From NCBI GenBank assembly GCA_052145775.1, contig JBKQNY010000137.1:1-11873 (forward strand): a stretch of DNA of 11,873 bases. The letters are read 5' to 3'. The stretch is from CAVYPR01 sp052145775 (GTDB lineage Bacteria; Actinomycetota; Acidimicrobiia; Acidimicrobiales; RAAP-2). Within the stretch, counting starts at the first letter, position 1; every line of letters starts with the position of its first letter. Positions 1 to 5,977 of this stretch are shown here, piece by piece. Both the position numbers and the translations under genes were made by a program. The notes beneath the pieces were generated by a model. The model saw nothing but the letters and a program-made list of their open reading frames with translations. It was not told the DNA's origin and did not search any database.

Positions 1-1128
1 GGTCAGCACCGTGACCGCCCCCGTCGCCGGGTAGCCGTCAGGTGTCACCCCGGTCACCGTGCCGGTGAAGGTCTGGGTCTCCGAACCGTAGGTCTTGGGC
101 GAGCTGATGGTGTTGAGGGTGACCGAGCTTGTCTTGACGGCCGTGGTGATTGTCAGCGTCACCGTGTTGGTCGAGGTCGAGCCGTTGTAGTTGTTTGTAC
201 CGGCGTACGTGGCGTGGATGACGTAGGTTCCCACTGCCAGTGTGACCGGGGTCTTGCAGTGGGTGGCGACCGAGAGGGCGACCGAGCACAGGGTCGCTGT
301 GGAGCCAGTCTTGAAGGTGAGGGTGCCCGTGCCAGTTGCCGGGAGGCCCGTCTCCGACAGTGTGGCCTGGGCGCCGTAGCTGATGGTCTTGGAGAACCCG
401 TTTGTGACCTTGATTGTGAAGCTGGTGTTGGCCTTTGTGATCTTGAGGGTGAGGGAGCTAGATGTGACGAAGGAGCCCTTCGAGTCGGTGACCCGGAAGA
501 TCAGCCCTGCAATTGTCCCGGCCGAGGTGGGCGTGCCGGCGATCGTGCCCGTTGAGGTTGTGAGGGTCAGCCCCGGCGGCAGGGTGCCCGAGTGGAGGGA
601 CCAGGTGTAGGCGCCTGTCCCGCCGGTGGCGACCAGCGCCTTGGAGTACGCCACGCCTACGGTGCCCGTCGGAAGGCTGCTCGTCGTGATCCCGAGCGTC
701 TTGAACGACGTGGTGGCGGCGCTTGAATGCCAGTTGGTGCCCGAGGTGGCGACGACTGAGTAGGTGTATGTGGTGGCGGGGCTGAGGCCGCTGTCGGTGC
801 AGGTGGGGCCGCTCACTGTGTGGCACACGATCACTGTGCCGGGGCTTCGGGTCACCTTGTACTTGGCCCCGGAAACCTGTGTGCCGGGGTCCGTCCAGCC
901 GATGGTCACCGAGGTGGCCGACGCCTCGGTGGCGGTGGCGGCGGTCGGGGCCGAGAGAGTGGAGGCCGTGGCGAGGGAGTAGTTGCCCGCGCCGTAGGCG
1001 ACGGTGACGAGCCAGTAGGCGAGGGCCACACCGGCCGCGGCCAAGAGGAAGCCCCCGGCAATCAGCACGGCGCGGCTCGCCAACCGCCCTGAGCGGTGGG
1101 TCCCGCGCCGGTGCATGGCCGCCTTCAT
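1..1128 (-). CDS. Membrane-anchored or secreted multi-domain adhesin-like protein (Fn3 + putative-Ig + Ig-like), 3' end outside window
   Basis: The first 376 codons are present, open to the left edge with no stop. The start ATG overlaps the TGA of the preceding gene in an ATGA arrangement, implying translational coupling; there is no strong Shine-Dalgarno. Residues 15-45 are a basic then hydrophobic leader ending in LAYWLVTVAYG, followed by a TLSAPT linker, which resembles leaders of the SipW-dependent type. Residues 58-143 read as a fibronectin type III domain with Cys102 and Cys110. Residues 146-232 match the putative-Ig (He_PIG) pattern, with GVAYS, TWSL, LPPGL and GTPTSAGT. Residues 235-330 are an Ig-like repeat (YAGTNNYNGS) with Cys281 and Cys291, and another starts at about 334. 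Such arrays usually serve adhesion or act as surface stalks; no enzymatic domain is visible in this part. The coding frame is certain, the role inferred. Confidence 0.85.
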   Translation of the reverse strand, partial: MKAAMHRRGTHRSGRLASRAVLIAGGFLLAAAGVALAYWLVTVAYGAGNYSLATASTLSAPTAATATEASATSVTIGWTDPGTQVSGAKYKVTRSPGTVIVCHTVSGPTCTDSGLSPATTYTYSVVATSGTNWHSSAATTSFKTLGITTSSLPTGTVGVAYSKALVATGGTGAYTWSLHSGTLPPGLTLTTSTGTIAGTPTSAGTIAGLIFRVTDSKGSFVTSSSLTLKITKANTSFTIKVTNGFSKTISYGAQATLSETGLPATGTGTLTFKTGSTATLCSVALSVATHCKTPVTLAVGTYVIHATYAGTNNYNGSTSTNTVTLTITTAVKTSSVTLNTISSPKTYGSETQTFTGTVTGVTPDGYPATGAVTVLT

Positions 1129-1685
1129 CGCTTTTCCGCCGTGATCAGGACGGGGATGTGGAACGAGGCCCCCTGGCAGCCGTTGGCCGACGATGTGCTC
1201 ATCGAGGCGCCGTTGGGGATGTGGACGACGACGCTTGTGCCCGACGCGACCGTGATGCTGAGGCCGCTCTGGGCGGGCACCGTCACCCCCGAATTGCTGG
1301 GGGTGCACCCTGTGCCCCCGACGACGGTCACTGTGCCGTGCTGGGTGACCGAGACCAGTGTGACCGGGTTGGCGTTGGGGTTGGTGATCGTGAGGGTGAG
1401 GTCAGCGCTCGCCCCCGGGTGCAGTTTCGAGGTAGGCGTTCCGGTCGCCGCCAGGACGGTGACCGTCTGGGTCCCGCTGATTGACACCGTCGCCGACCCT
1501 GACCCCGCTGAGGTGAACCAGGCGTAGGCGGAGCCGGCGGTGAGGCCCACTACGAGCGCAGCCACTGCGCCGAACACGAACGGCGCCTGCCGCCACCGCC
1601 GACCCACCGTCCCGAGGGCGCGGGCCAGGGCGCGCCTCACGGCGCCTCCGGCCATGTGCTCAGGGGATGGGTTGGTGGTGGTCAT
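1125..1685 (-). CDS. Small secreted protein with SipW/TasA-type leader and two-cysteine N-P module
   Basis: 186 aa. Residues 1-34 are polar to basic, 35-55 hydrophobic, followed by AYAWFTSAGSGSATVS. An aromatic pair directly after the hydrophobic core, then a Gly/Ser/Thr stretch, is typical of SipW-dependent leaders such as that of the biofilm fibre protein TasA. The mature part is a Thr/Val/Ser-rich beta protein with TNPNANPV at 101-108 and cysteines at 127 and 170, the second followed by QGASFHI. The same layout occurs in the 156-aa secreted and 629-aa proteins of this operon. The gene starts 11 bases after the TIG gene's stop; an AGGA beginning within that TAG lies about 9 bases before the ATG. 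It overlaps the next gene by 4 bases. A matrix or fibre subunit or minor surface protein is likely; fibre formation is inference only. Confidence 0.85.
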   Translation of the reverse strand: MTTTNPSPEHMAGGAVRRALARALGTVGRRWRQAPFVFGAVAALVVGLTAGSAYAWFTSAGSGSATVSISGTQTVTVLAATGTPTSKLHPGASADLTLTITNPNANPVTLVSVTQHGTVTVVGGTGCTPSNSGVTVPAQSGLSITVASGTSVVVHIPNGASMSTSSANGCQGASFHIPVLITAEKR

Positions 1686-1696
1686 GTCACGTTTTC

Positions 1697-3586
1697 CTAG
1701 TATGTGTACAGGTCGTACTTGGTGGCCGGCGTCGTCCCGACGGCCGTCGTCACCGAGATCCTGACCTGGCCGGCGGCGTGCGCCGGCGAGGTGGCGATGA
1801 TCTGGGTGGTCGACTTCACCGTGAAGGACGTGGCTGTCGTTGTACCGAACTTGACGTTGTGCACTGTCGTAAACCCGGCCCCTGTGATGGTCACCTTGGT
1901 GCCACCGGTCACCGGGCCGCTTGTCCGAGATAGGGACGTGATGGTCGGGCCATAGGTGAACAGGTCCGCCGAGACAACGGCGCTCTCGCCTCCGGGGGTG
2001 ACCACCCGCACGTTGACCGAGGTTCCCGAGACCCCGGTCGGGCTCTTCACGGTGAGCTGGGTGGCCTTGGCGTTCACCGAGATTGTCGTCGTCACCTTGG
2101 TTGTGCCGAAGTAGACCCCGGTGGCCCCTGTGAACCCGCTGCCGCTCACCGTCACCACCGTGCCACCGGTCACCGGGCCGCTGGCCGGCGTGATGGCGGT
2201 CACGGCCGGTACCGGGTACGCGTACTTGTAGAGGTCAGCGCTGGTGGACGCCGTCGTCCCTCCGGGCGTCGTCACCGAGACCCTGACTGTGCCGGCTGCG
2301 TGCGCAGGGGCGTAGGCCAGAAGCTGGGTGGACGACCTGACCGTGAATGACTGGGCTGTCAGTGTGGCGAACTTGACGATGGTCGCTCCCGTGAACCCGG
2401 TCCCTGTGATGGTCACCGTGTTGTAACCGGACAGCGGGCCTGTCCGGGACAGGGAGGTGATCGTCGGGACCGGGTCGTAGCTGTAGGGCTTGGCGCCCGA
2501 GGTGCCGGCCGGCGTGGTGACGGTCACTGTCACCGTGCCGGCCGCATGCGCCGGGGTCTTGACGGTGAGGGTGGTTGTCCCGGTCACGTGCACTGTGGTG
2601 CCGTGATTCCCCGCACCGAATGTGACCGAGGTTGTTCCTATGCGGAAGTGGGTGCCCGTCAGGGTGATCACTGTCCCACCCACGAGCTTGCCGGCCGACG
2701 GTGTCACCTCGGTGAGCGTCGGGCGGGCTGTCAGGATCACCTGCGTCACCGGGGATGAGGTGCTGGTGGCGAACTTTGTCGTCCCTGTGTACTTCGCCTC
2801 GACGTAGTTCATGCCGACCGGCAGCGACGAAGTCTTGTATGTGGCCTTGCCGGTGGCCGTTGTGATTGCCCCGGTGCCGAGTGCCCTTGTGATCAAGGTG
2901 CATCCTGCTGTCTTGCATGCATAGAAGGTGACCGTTCCGCCAAGCGGTGTCGGGTTCACGTTGGCGTCGGCCGCCGTCACCGTGGCCGTGAAGGTGACCT
3001 GGGACGCCGAGTTGGACGGGTTCGGAGTCGATGTGAGGGTGGTGGTCGTCGAGTCGGTGTAGGTGGCCGTCCCCGTGTAGGTGAAGTGGAAGGTCCCGTA
3101 CTTGCAGTTGTCCTGGTTCCCGCTTGTCGTCAGGGCGATGGGCTGGTTGATGGTGTGGGTGCCCCTTGCCGTGACTGTGAATGGGACGTAGGTCGAGAGG
3201 GTGGGCGGCGTGATCATTGTCGTGGTGCAGGCCGGGAGGTGCGGTGTGGTCGAAGACGGTGTGAAGGAAGCCACCACCATCGAGAGCGCGGTCACCTTGA
3301 GGGCGACTGCCAGGGGGTTGTGCACGGTGACGGCCAGGCAGCGTGTGATCCCTGGGGAAAGGTCGGCTGTCGGTCCTGTTGTCGGACCGGTGCACGACGA
3401 GGGAGAGATGTAGCTGGCCTTCATCGTGCTCGTGATGGTGAAGCCGTTGGCCGCGGTGAGCTCGAACTTGGGTGAGGAGGGAGCTGAGACGTGCTCCGAG
3501 ACGGCGAAGGCGAGGGTGGCGGCGACGAGCGCGACCAGTAGGGAGGTCGCCACCTTCCTCGCCTTCTCGAACCTCTTTACCTTCAT
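1697..3586 (-). CDS. Secreted Ig-like/IPT-TIG repeat protein (629 aa)
   Basis: The start was placed at ATG 3586, not the upstream GTG at 3625, because MKVKRFEKARK gives a proper signal-peptide n-region and GAGGAG lies 3 bases upstream. Residues 12-35 are a hydrophobic signal peptide without the AY[FW] mark of its neighbours. Residues 40-178 contain the two-cysteine N-P module (VHNP at 88-91, Cys120, then Cys161 followed by KYGTFHF). Residues 180-287 are an Ig-like repeat with a Cys224/Cys229 pair. Four IPT/TIG domains follow at about 288-370, 373-456, 459-545 and 547-629, each with the P-x-S/A-G-x-x-x-G-G-T (or a variant), GTGFT and TVRVSVTTPGGT elements. The protein ends exactly with the last TIG domain, with no sortase motif or C-terminal membrane anchor, so it is probably released or held non-covalently. 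An adhesin or matrix role is inferred. Confidence 0.88.
   Translation of the reverse strand: MKVKRFEKARKVATSLLVALVAATLAFAVSEHVSAPSSPKFELTAANGFTITSTMKASYISPSSCTGPTTGPTADLSPGITRCLAVTVHNPLAVALKVTALSMVVASFTPSSTTPHLPACTTTMITPPTLSTYVPFTVTARGTHTINQPIALTTSGNQDNCKYGTFHFTYTGTATYTDSTTTTLTSTPNPSNSASQVTFTATVTAADANVNPTPLGGTVTFYACKTAGCTLITRALGTGAITTATGKATYKTSSLPVGMNYVEAKYTGTTKFATSTSSPVTQVILTARPTLTEVTPSAGKLVGGTVITLTGTHFRIGTTSVTFGAGNHGTTVHVTGTTTLTVKTPAHAAGTVTVTVTTPAGTSGAKPYSYDPVPTITSLSRTGPLSGYNTVTITGTGFTGATIVKFATLTAQSFTVRSSTQLLAYAPAHAAGTVRVSVTTPGGTTASTSADLYKYAYPVPAVTAITPASGPVTGGTVVTVSGSGFTGATGVYFGTTKVTTTISVNAKATQLTVKSPTGVSGTSVNVRVVTPGGESAVVSADLFTYGPTITSLSRTSGPVTGGTKVTITGAGFTTVHNVKFGTTTATSFTVKSTTQIIATSPAHAAGQVRISVTTAVGTTPATKYDLYTY
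1899..2182. repeat. Pair of identical 23-base direct repeats encoding the TIG SGPVTGGT loop
   Basis: The same 23 bases occur at 1899-1921 and 2160-2182. The spacing is 261 bases, exactly 87 codons, so the repeats sit at the same position in TIG domains 4 and 3. This is the best-preserved part of the internal TIG duplication; recombination between copies would remove or add one domain without a frameshift. Confidence 0.8.
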
Positions 3587-3611
3587 CTGCTCCTCATTCC
3601 CACGGGGTGTG

Positions 3612-3626
3612 GGTGGTGAGACCACC
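3612..3626 (-). other. Short hairpin in the TIG gene leader
   Basis: Perfect 6-bp inverted repeat GGTGGT / ACCACC with a 3-base loop, 26 bases upstream of the TIG start codon and 16 bases beyond its GAGGAG. Alone it is weak; it is listed because it adjoins the larger folded elements. Confidence 0.4.
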
Positions 3627-3664
3627 GGCCAACCTCAGGGGATCCCTGGGATTCGCCGGTTGCC
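3627..3664 (-). other. Two-tier hairpin in the TIG gene leader
   Basis: On the minus strand GGCAACC (3664-3658) pairs with GGTTGGCC (3634-3627), allowing one bulged G. Enclosed is a perfect 5-bp stem CAGGG / CCCTG (3636-3648) with a 3-base loop. The nested arrangement suggests a folded RNA leader rather than a protein-binding palindrome, though the inner GGATCC-like core could also be a DNA site. Confidence 0.4.
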
Positions 3665-3699
3665 TCTCCGATGCGTTCAGGCACTGGCTGGGCCGGGCA

Positions 3700-3734
3700 G
3701 CCGGGCCACGGAGCCGACAGCTCCGTGACCCGGC
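3700..3734 (-). terminator. Strong 15-bp hairpin, terminator- or attenuator-like (no T-run)
   Basis: Arms 3700-3714 and 3720-3734 with a 5-base loop. In minus-strand RNA all 15 positions pair (one G-U), while in plus-strand RNA that pair is an A-C mismatch; this asymmetry suggests the structure functions in RNA read from the minus strand. It lies 77-111 bases past the stop of the 156-aa secreted protein. No U-tract follows, so it may act as an RNA-stability or Rho-assisted element. Confidence 0.5.
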
Positions 3735-3754
3735 CTTCCGACCCCTGACGCCGT

Positions 3755-3777
3755 GGCACCTGTCAGCGACAGGTGCC
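3755..3777 (-). terminator. Perfect 10-bp hairpin after the small secreted-protein gene
   Basis: GGCACCTGTC, 3-base loop, GACAGGTGCC: a perfect inverted repeat 34 bases past the TGA of the 156-aa secreted protein on the minus strand. The position suits a transcript end or 3' stabiliser. No T-run follows, so read-through into the TIG gene is plausible. Confidence 0.5.
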
Positions 3778-3810
3778 CTCGGACGTTCAGGGACTGCCCT
3801 CAGGCGCCGA

Positions 3811-4281
3811 TCAGCCCGCGTTCACGTGCAAGTGGACGGTCGCGCCTGCCTCGCACGCTGTCTGGGCTGTGCCAGGCAGTGTGTTCAACGTGACGGTCGG
3901 CGTCTTCGCTGTTGTGGTGAACGACGTGGACCCGTGTGCCACCTTCCCGAGCGCCGTTCCGGCAGGTGTAGAACTGAATGAGCCTGCCGGGCATGTGGCC
4001 GAGGCCGGGGTGATGCCGGTGATGGTCACGTTGCTCAGTGTGATCGCCGAGGCGTTCGGGTTTGTCACTGTGACCGCGACGTGGGTCACCGTCCCGGCGG
4101 TCACCGCAGAGAGCGAGACGTGGCCGGTGAGCGTCACGCTCGAGGGACCGGTGACCGTGGCCGTAGCTGTGCCCGACCCGGACGAGGTGAAGTACGCCGC
4201 AGCGATACCACCAGCCCCGAGGGCAATCCCGGCGGCGAGGCCGATGGCTGCCGCCTTCTTGGTGAACTTGAACTTTCGCAC
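3811..4281 (-). CDS. Small secreted protein with SipW/TasA-type leader, candidate major matrix subunit
   Basis: 156 aa, GTG start chosen for its AAAAGGAG 8 bases upstream, the best ribosome site in the operon. MRKFKFTKKAAA is a basic n-region, residues 11-29 are hydrophobic, then AAAYFTSSGSGTATATV matches the SipW-dependent leader style. The mature part is almost wholly beta-forming and Thr/Ala/Val-rich: TVTNPNASAITL at 71-82, Cys97 and Cys143, the latter followed by EAGATVHLHV. These elements recur in the two secreted proteins downstream. Its small size, strong ribosome site, AC-rich leader and the hairpins directly after the gene suggest it may be the most abundant product. By analogy with TasA it could be a fibre or matrix subunit, but overall sequence likeness beyond the leader is not evident. 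Confidence 0.87.
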   Translation of the reverse strand: MRKFKFTKKAAAIGLAAGIALGAGGIAAAYFTSSGSGTATATVTGPSSVTLTGHVSLSAVTAGTVTHVAVTVTNPNASAITLSNVTITGITPASATCPAGSFSSTPAGTALGKVAHGSTSFTTTAKTPTVTLNTLPGTAQTACEAGATVHLHVNAG

Positions 4282-4374
4282 CTTCGTTTCTCCTTTTGGT
4301 TTGTTAGAGGTAATGCTGATTTGGTTTTGGCACTGCGATTGGTACTGCCTATGAGTAAGCGGGTTAGGGATTGG
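4282..4374 (-). promoter_or_regulatory. AT-richer leader or promoter region of the small secreted-protein gene
   Basis: 93 bases, clearly less GC-rich than the flanking genes. The minus strand is A/C-rich, hence probably little folded near the start. ACCAATC occurs twice (plus-strand GATTGGT at 4337-4343 and 4369-4375) with a near copy at 4318-4325; these could be operator repeats or chance in a low-complexity region. No convincing -35/-10 pair could be fixed. A separate promoter here would explain the strong ribosome site, but read-through from upstream is also possible. Confidence 0.4.
4290..4297 (-). promoter_or_regulatory. Strong Shine-Dalgarno that fixes the GTG start at 4281
   Basis: Minus-strand AAAAGGAG followed by 8 bases and GTG. 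There is no competing ATG that keeps the full signal peptide, so this site decides the start. Confidence 0.75.
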
Positions 4375-4845
4375 TCATCCAACAACCTCCCCATGCCCGC
4401 TTGGCCGGTGAGACGGTCCCCGGCCCCGGTATTCCGACAAAACGGTGACGTTTGATACGCCTCCGCTCTCCGTCTCACCGGCAACATCTGCCGGTTCCCG
4501 GACCCCCTTCTCCTCGGACTCATTCACCCACGGGTGTGGAGGAAGGAGCCAGAAGATCGCCAGGCCCAAGAGCGTGCCCACCACGAACTGCTTGTGGAGG
4601 GCGTAGAAAATGTCGAACGTGCGTTGGGGTGTGATCGAGTGGAGGAGGACGCCACCCAGGACCAACGTGCCCACCGCGGCACCCATGACGTACAAGAGGG
4701 TGATGAAGGCAAAGAGGGTGCCCCTGAGGGCTTTGAGGAGGGACCCACGCCTGCCAGGTGAGGGGTCCGGAGGTGCCTCGGCCGCGACCTCGTCATCCTC
4801 TGGCACCCCCCGGGTGCTTCGCACGGCAAACGACTGAGACGTCAT
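4375..4845 (-). CDS. Two-transmembrane-segment protein of unknown function
   Basis: 156 aa, no family recognised. The N-terminal 35 residues are acidic and proline-rich, probably cytoplasmic. Residues 43-68 (containing FAFITLLYVMGAA) and about 86-102 (VVGTLLGLAIFWLL) are membrane segments joined by a short polar loop with a positively charged stretch, leaving a polar Gly/Ser/Glu-rich C-tail of about 50 residues. AGAGGA lies a few bases before the ATG, supporting this start. The ATG overlaps the upstream ORF's TGA (ATGA), and the gene ends 93 bases before the small secreted-protein gene. It might assist export or assembly of the secreted proteins, on context alone. It lacks the Ser/Lys motifs of signal peptidase I, so it is not the missing SipW. 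Confidence 0.7.
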   Translation of the reverse strand: MTSQSFAVRSTRGVPEDDEVAAEAPPDPSPGRRGSLLKALRGTLFAFITLLYVMGAAVGTLVLGGVLLHSITPQRTFDIFYALHKQFVVGTLLGLAIFWLLPPHPWVNESEEKGVREPADVAGETESGGVSNVTVLSEYRGRGPSHRPSGHGEVVG

Positions 4846-5351
4846 TTGGTGTCCTCTGAGCGACTTTCATGTCGCTGGGATGGGACGTGGTGGTGCGTCG
4901 TCGAGGGCAAGACCACCCTGGGTGCCCACTCCTCCAGGGCGCTGCCCGATCGAGTTAGGGCGGTGCACACCCTGCCGGGGGCATCGACGAGCTTTGATGC
5001 GCGGCAGGCGTGGGCCACGGACGGGGGAGCGGAGGATGCCCCGATTCCCAGGTGGTGCTCGTCGACTACCCACTGCTCTCTCCCCGGGCGAGGGACGGCC
5101 CTGACCAGGGAGGACGCGGGGAGCAGGGCCGGTCCGGTGTCCACGCAGCATGACTGCTTGAGCTTGGAGCCCTCGATGGTGGCCGTGATGCCACAGGCGT
5201 CAGGTACCGAAGTCGGCCTGCACGAGGAGTTAGCAGGTGACGCAGTTGCCGACGCCGGCGACGCCCAGCACCGTGCTCCTAAAGGTCGCCGACTTGAGGA
5301 CGATCGCCAAGAGAACAGCCGTACGCTGCCACCCTTGCGGTCTTCAGTCAT
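4842..5351 (-). CDS. Unrecognised 169-aa ORF at the head of the surface-protein gene cluster, possibly frameshifted
   Basis: For: TGAGGA 7 bases before the ATG, and a TGA overlapping the next gene's ATG. No family is recognised. The first ~48 residues are Ser/Arg-rich with irregular codons, while another minus-strand frame over the same DNA (5322-5233) reads TAVLLAIVLKSATF and onward as a hydrophobic segment ending at TAA, as expected of a signal peptide or membrane helix. From about residue 50 (DACGITATIEGSKLKQSC) this frame looks more protein-like and Cys-rich (Cys52, 68, 69, 116, 129). Two compensating indels in a once secreted protein would explain this. The opposite strand is also open, and both frames share third positions, so GC at codon position 3 cannot decide between them. 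Confidence 0.4.
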   Translation of the reverse strand: MTEDRKGGSVRLFSWRSSSSRRPLGARCWASPASATASPANSSCRPTSVPDACGITATIEGSKLKQSCCVDTGPALLPASSLVRAVPRPGREQWVVDEHHLGIGASSAPPSVAHACRASKLVDAPGRVCTALTRSGSALEEWAPRVVLPSTTHHHVPSQRHESRSEDTK

Positions 5352-5812
5352 CGATCATTCCTCACCTCTGGTGCAGGGAACTACTTTCCACATTCGCTAT
5401 AGGGAGCTTTGTATGGCGTCGTTAGTACAGCTGTGCCGATGTATCACGCTCCGACCAAGAAATTGCGTTCACACGGCCGTGGGGACGGCCGCGATCCCAC
5501 AGCGTTCTGTGCCAATTCCGCCATCTTCTCCCTCAATCTCCATGAGCAATTCCGCCTTGCTCCATGGACCGCTCATGCGAGTATCCACTACGTGGTCCCG
5601 ACTGGCAAGGGGAGATAGCACCTATTGTTCGACCATTGATTTTGAGGTATAGGAGCGAAGTGCACAGGCCTCCGCGGTGGCGGCCTCGGTGGTCGCCACC
5701 TCCCGGGAACGGCCGATCCCACGCTGCGGGTGCCGACCCGCGCTCGCCCTACCGCTCCAGCGTCCATCGACCGCTTGCCGGCTCTCTCCTGGTCGGTCCG
5801 CCCGATGCCGCC

Positions 5813-5977
5813 CGTCAAGACCGAGCGTGGAGTGACCACCGGTAGGTCATTGCCCACGTCTCTCTCCACGACGAATGGCCGTGAATTCACCGCGAGCAGC
5901 ACGTCAACATCCTGAGCGGTTGCCAGAATGACCGCAGAGAGTGCGGGCGCCGACGTCACGGTCAACGCCGGAAGGCA
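5813..5977 (-). pseudogene. Possible degenerate PIN-domain (VapC-like) fragment
   Basis: Within an otherwise Arg-rich open frame, about 55 residues look protein-like: SAVILATAQDVDVLLAV, then NSRPF, VERDV and LPVVTPRSVL. This is the layout of a PIN nuclease C-terminal half, usually D-A-x-I-L-A-x-A, a second strand with L-L-T-x-(D/N)-x-R-D-F, then L-P-V-V-T-P. Two positions where PIN enzymes usually carry acidic catalytic residues appear as Ser (SAV) and Pro (SRPF), and no N-terminal half with its first Asp was found. A decayed toxin gene fits; a chance resemblance cannot be excluded. Confidence 0.25.

Larger units (their letters stand above)
3587..3810 (-). promoter_or_regulatory. Structured intergenic region between two secreted-protein genes
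   Basis: 224 bases between the stop of the 156-aa secreted protein and the start of the TIG protein. Neither strand shows a convincing gene. It contains four inverted repeats (3755-3777, 3700-3734, 3627-3664, 3612-3626), covering about half its length. No T-run follows any of them on the minus strand, so none is a textbook intrinsic terminator. It may separate expression of the upstream small protein from the rest by partial termination, processing or mRNA stabilisation, and it forms the 5' leader of the TIG gene if transcription passes through or starts here. Confidence 0.5.

Noticed and set aside
2235..3395. 386-aa open frame on the minus strand overlapping the TIG protein in another frame
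   Set aside because: His/Arg/Asp-rich without domains; it is an alternative frame of the TIG gene, whose own frame shows clear repeated domains and a signal peptide.
1697..3586. Internal TIG repeats considered as a CRISPR or DNA-level tandem array
   Set aside because: Repeat spacing follows protein domains (about 85-90 codons) with diverged sequence, not short uniform repeats with spacers.
4375..4845. Two-helix protein considered as the missing SipW-type signal peptidase
   Set aside because: No catalytic Ser motif (S-M-x-P) or downstream Lys/His/Asp blocks, and it is too short.
4846..5652. 268-aa plus-strand open frame
   Set aside because: TTG start without ribosome site, and it crosses into AT-richer DNA with no domain continuity. 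Only its first ~50 residues look antitoxin-like, kept as a low-interest finding.
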